Below, one piece after another: positions 61,828 to 64,000 of a stretch of DNA of 64,000 nucleotides. The DNA comes from Hyphomicrobiales bacterium (GTDB lineage Bacteria > Pseudomonadota > Alphaproteobacteria > Rhizobiales > Aestuariivirgaceae). Location: positions 62,001 through 126,000 of the forward strand of contig JANYHN010000008.1 of NCBI GenBank assembly GCA_025359045.1, in the 5' to 3' direction. A program made the position numbers and the translations under genes. Under the pieces are notes generated by a model. It ran no database searches. It saw only the letters and a list, made by a program, of their open reading frames with translations, and had not been told where the DNA came from. Position 1 is the stretch's first letter, and each line of letters begins with the position of its first letter.

Positions 61828-63288
61828 CTAACTCCGCTTCACCCCAAACATATTATCGCTCGCCTTCTTCACGAACAAATTCGTCAGCGCGTCGAGCACA
61901 TTGTCATAAGTAAATTCAGGCCGTGTTGCTTCGAATTTGCACGACGCCAGAACTTGCTCGACAATGAATTTGGGCTGAAAATAGGCCAGTGGTGCGTTGT
62001 TCGACCTGATTGCCATTATTACCTGATTAAACGTGGCTTCTGTTAACACCAGGCCAGCTTTGCGTGCCATGCCTTCGAAAACTTTTCTATAAATGTCCTG
62101 CGCTGGCTCTAAGGTTTCAAGTTTATAGGCGATGCGGCGTTGGAATGCTGGATCCATCAAATCATCGGGATGAAGATTGGTTGAGAAAATAACAATCTCG
62201 TCGAATGGGATACGCACACTTTTTCCGGTGTGAAGCGTCAGATAATCGACCTTGCTGTTTAAAGGCACAATCCAACGGTTTAAAATGTCCTCTGGTTTGG
62301 CGCGCTGACGGCCAAAATCGTCGATGAGGAAGGTGCCGTTCAAGGCCTTAATATGAAGTGGTGCCTCATAGAATTTTGCTACGGTGTTATATTTCAAGTC
62401 CAACATTTCGATGGTCAATTCACCGCCGGTAATTACCATCGGGCGGTAGCATGCCACCCAGCGCAAGTCGGCGCGGGCGCGTCGCAGGCCCGTTCCAGCA
62501 GCTGGATCAGGCGCTTCTGCCACCTTCTGGTGAACGGTTGGATCGTAAACCTTCATGATCTCGCCATCAATATCAACGCAATGAGGCACATAAATAACGT
62601 TCTGAAAAATTTTTCCAACAATTTCTGCTACGGTGGTTTTGCCATTGCCTGCTGGCCCATAAATCAGAATGGCATTGCCCGAATTCACCGCAGGGCCGAG
62701 CCTGCTGATAAAACGATCATTCATCACCAATCCGGAAAAGGCTTCATCTAATTGTTGGCGTGTCACATGCTCGTTAGAAACGCGCTGATTTTCGATGCGC
62801 TCTTGGTAATCTTTCAGAGAGACCGGTGCTGGTCCAAAATATTGACAGCGCTTCATCGCATCTGCGGCCCAGTCTCGTCCGGCTCGTGTCAGTGTTAAGC
62901 GTTGTTCAGCAAGCGACCCGCCGATGGAAGATGTGGCTAATGCTTCCACAAATTTCCGCTCCTTGGCATCCATCAATAGCAGATTGACGATATTACTGGA
63001 AAGTTTCAGAGCTTCGGCAATTTGCGAATTTGTTTCGAGATTTTCTGAATACATGCCTTTGATGGCAAGTTCGAGCAGCGATGCCGGATCAACGCCAGTA
63101 TCTGCCACGGTGGTCGGGGCCTGCGGTGCTTCCTTGAGCACTTTTTCAATTTGTTCGTGGGTGAGTATGCCCAACGCAACAATACTGTCACCAAGCCTTC
63201 CGCCATTTGCAATCTGGTGGTCAGCAGCCCTATTAATATCAGCCGCAGTGGCCAGCCCCTTAGCCACTAAAATATTACCGATTTTCAT
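61828..63288 (-). CDS. AAA ATPase with MshEN-like N-terminus
   Basis: A 486-residue protein. The first 52 residues show two MshEN-like half-repeats (IGNILVAKGLATAADINRA and RLGDSIVALGILTHEQIEKVL), a fold that in pilus and secretion ATPases can bind cyclic di-GMP. A helical or winged-helix segment lies around 70-135. The AAA core starts with Walker A GPAGNGKTT (211-219), Walker B is FLIDDFG, and a sensor asparagine is in IVIFSTNLHP. The core resembles MoxR/RavA-like or uncharacterised chaperone-type ATPases rather than GspE. Not near pilus genes. Role unknown; the start ATG is directly before KIGNILV. Confidence 0.72.
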   Translation of the reverse strand: MKIGNILVAKGLATAADINRAADHQIANGGRLGDSIVALGILTHEQIEKVLKEAPQAPTTVADTGVDPASLLELAIKGMYSENLETNSQIAEALKLSSNIVNLLLMDAKERKFVEALATSSIGGSLAEQRLTLTRAGRDWAADAMKRCQYFGPAPVSLKDYQERIENQRVSNEHVTRQQLDEAFSGLVMNDRFISRLGPAVNSGNAILIYGPAGNGKTTVAEIVGKIFQNVIYVPHCVDIDGEIMKVYDPTVHQKVAEAPDPAAGTGLRRARADLRWVACYRPMVITGGELTIEMLDLKYNTVAKFYEAPLHIKALNGTFLIDDFGRQRAKPEDILNRWIVPLNSKVDYLTLHTGKSVRIPFDEIVIFSTNLHPDDLMDPAFQRRIAYKLETLEPAQDIYRKVFEGMARKAGLVLTEATFNQVIMAIRSNNAPLAYFQPKFIVEQVLASCKFEATRPEFTYDNVLDALTNLFVKKASDNMFGVKRS

Positions 63289-63550
63289 TCTTCAACCCCA
63301 GATCAACGCCCATGCGCATGCCGCTTGCGCAACTTAGGCATTGACCAGAATCGGTTATTTGTTGGTTAATCGGACTATAGAGTCCGTGCAGCTCTGCAGT
63401 TCATCGGAAACAAATCGTTACTGACCTGTGATAAAATTGGAGAACTTGAACGCGACGGCGCAACCGAAGATAGGTTGAATACAGGCCGAGGTCTAGCATA
63501 ATCCTCTTGGCGTGTTCCAAAATGAAAAACTAAAACAGGGGTTTGTTGAG

Positions 63551-64000
63551 ATGAAATCGTTTTTATTAAAGGCTTTTGCTGCGGCTCTGATGCTGGGTAC
63601 TGTTGGTCCTGCCGCTCAGGCGGAAGTGAAAGAAATGTGGTCGCTTACAGGGTTTTCACATCCTGAGAGCGTGGATTTCGATTTGGCGCATGGCGTGTTT
63701 TATGTGTCCAATATCGGTGGCGCGCCGCTCGATAAGGACGGAAACGGGTTTATCGCCAAGGTGTCCCGCGATGGGAAAATGATGACTCAAAAATGGATTG
63801 AAGGTCTCAACGCGCCAAAGGGCATTGTGATGCAGGGAACAAAAATGTGGGTTTCGGACATTGATCAACTGGTTGAGATCGATACAGGCACTGGCAAAGT
63901 CGTGCAGAAATATGATGCCAAGGGTGCTGTGTTTTTGAACGACACTGCCGTTGATGCCGAAGGCAATGTCTATGTTTCAGATATCGCCAAATCCACAATC
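63551..64000 (+). CDS. Secreted SMP-30/NHL-type beta-propeller protein (N-terminal part)
   Basis: The ATG at 63551 opens a frame that runs to the window edge, 150 residues. The signal peptide is FLLKAFAAALMLGTVGPAAQA. Propeller strands follow: HPESVDFDLAHGVFYVSN, NGFIAKVSRDGKM, NAPKGIVMQGTKMWVSDIDQLVEID and AVDAEGNVYVSD. This pattern matches SMP-30/gluconolactonase-like or NHL-type propellers, which bind sugars, lactones or proteins. The C-terminus and any metal site lie outside the window. Confidence 0.75.
   Translation, partial: MKSFLLKAFAAALMLGTVGPAAQAEVKEMWSLTGFSHPESVDFDLAHGVFYVSNIGGAPLDKDGNGFIAKVSRDGKMMTQKWIEGLNAPKGIVMQGTKMWVSDIDQLVEIDTGTGKVVQKYDAKGAVFLNDTAVDAEGNVYVSDIAKSTI

Overview
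The window is a chromosomal segment from an alphaproteobacterium, most likely of the order Hyphomicrobiales (Rhizobiales). This rests on gene content and order: trpE-trpG-trpD-trpC-moaC-moeA-lexA, dapA-smpB-folK, serB/miaA near ilvB-ilvN, a DUF2852 protein, the long form of LeuA, an alphaproteobacterial SOS box (GAAC-N7-GAAC) and promoters close to CTTGAC-N17-CTATAT. By eye GC is around 50-55%, with one clearly AT-richer stretch near 26-27.4 kb. trpE and trpG are separate genes, unlike the fused trpE(G) of Rhizobiaceae. I see no prophage, no complete insertion sequence, no CRISPR array and no rRNA.

Layout. 0-0.6 kb: the start of an ATC-hydrolase-like gene, a REP-like palindrome pair and the first copy of a promoter-bearing repeat. 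0.6-9.8 kb: tpiA, then a tightly coupled run of a PpiD-type foldase, trpEGDC, moaC and moeA, followed by lexA with its own SOS box. 9.8-21.9 kb: mostly cell envelope (degenerate LytM lipoprotein, L,D-transpeptidase, a Tat-exported lytic transglycosylase, an OmpA protein with Ig-like repeats in a cluster with a 43-residue membrane peptide and a helix-hairpin-helix protein, a porin and a trypsin-like lipoprotein), interrupted by dapA-smpB-folK. 21.9-25.5 kb: quinone oxidoreductase, a Card1-like nuclease-fold protein, an aminotransferase and an SH3 protein. 25.9-27.6 kb: an AT-rich accessory insert with a DUF5343 gene overlapping a Swt1-type HEPN gene, followed by the second copy of the promoter-bearing repeat. 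28-45.7 kb: the branched-chain amino acid genes ilvD, leuA, ilvC, ilvN and ilvB, with unrelated small operons between them, plus tRNA-Lys(CTT) and pdxJ. 45.9-50.9 kb: secreted and membrane proteins, including two LprI-family proteins. 50.9-59.5 kb: miaA and serB back to back, an RND efflux pair and uvrB. 59.6-64 kb: a cupin/membrane protein pair, an unknown membrane protein, an AAA ATPase with an MshEN-like N-terminus, and the start of a beta-propeller protein.

How the genes work together. ilvB-ilvN, ilvC, ilvD and leuA cover most of valine, isoleucine and leucine synthesis. Two of these units carry short leader-peptide ORFs rich in the regulating amino acids (Leu-Val-Val-Val-Ile before ilvB; four Leu before leuA). 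Neither has a Shine-Dalgarno sequence, and their start codons lie about 7-8 bases after a promoter-like -10 box, so they are probably leaderless. In the leuA leader the Leu codons are perfectly complementary to a segment just ahead of the leuA start codon. trpEGDC makes tryptophan and shows no leader here. The LytM, L,D-transpeptidase, lytic transglycosylase, OmpA and extensin-like proteins all act on or bind peptidoglycan.

The best candidates for something undescribed are the DUF5343-HEPN module with its own palindrome, the two-copy promoter element that may mark a small RNA family, and the leaderless leader peptides. All function calls come from reading motifs by eye; no database search was run.
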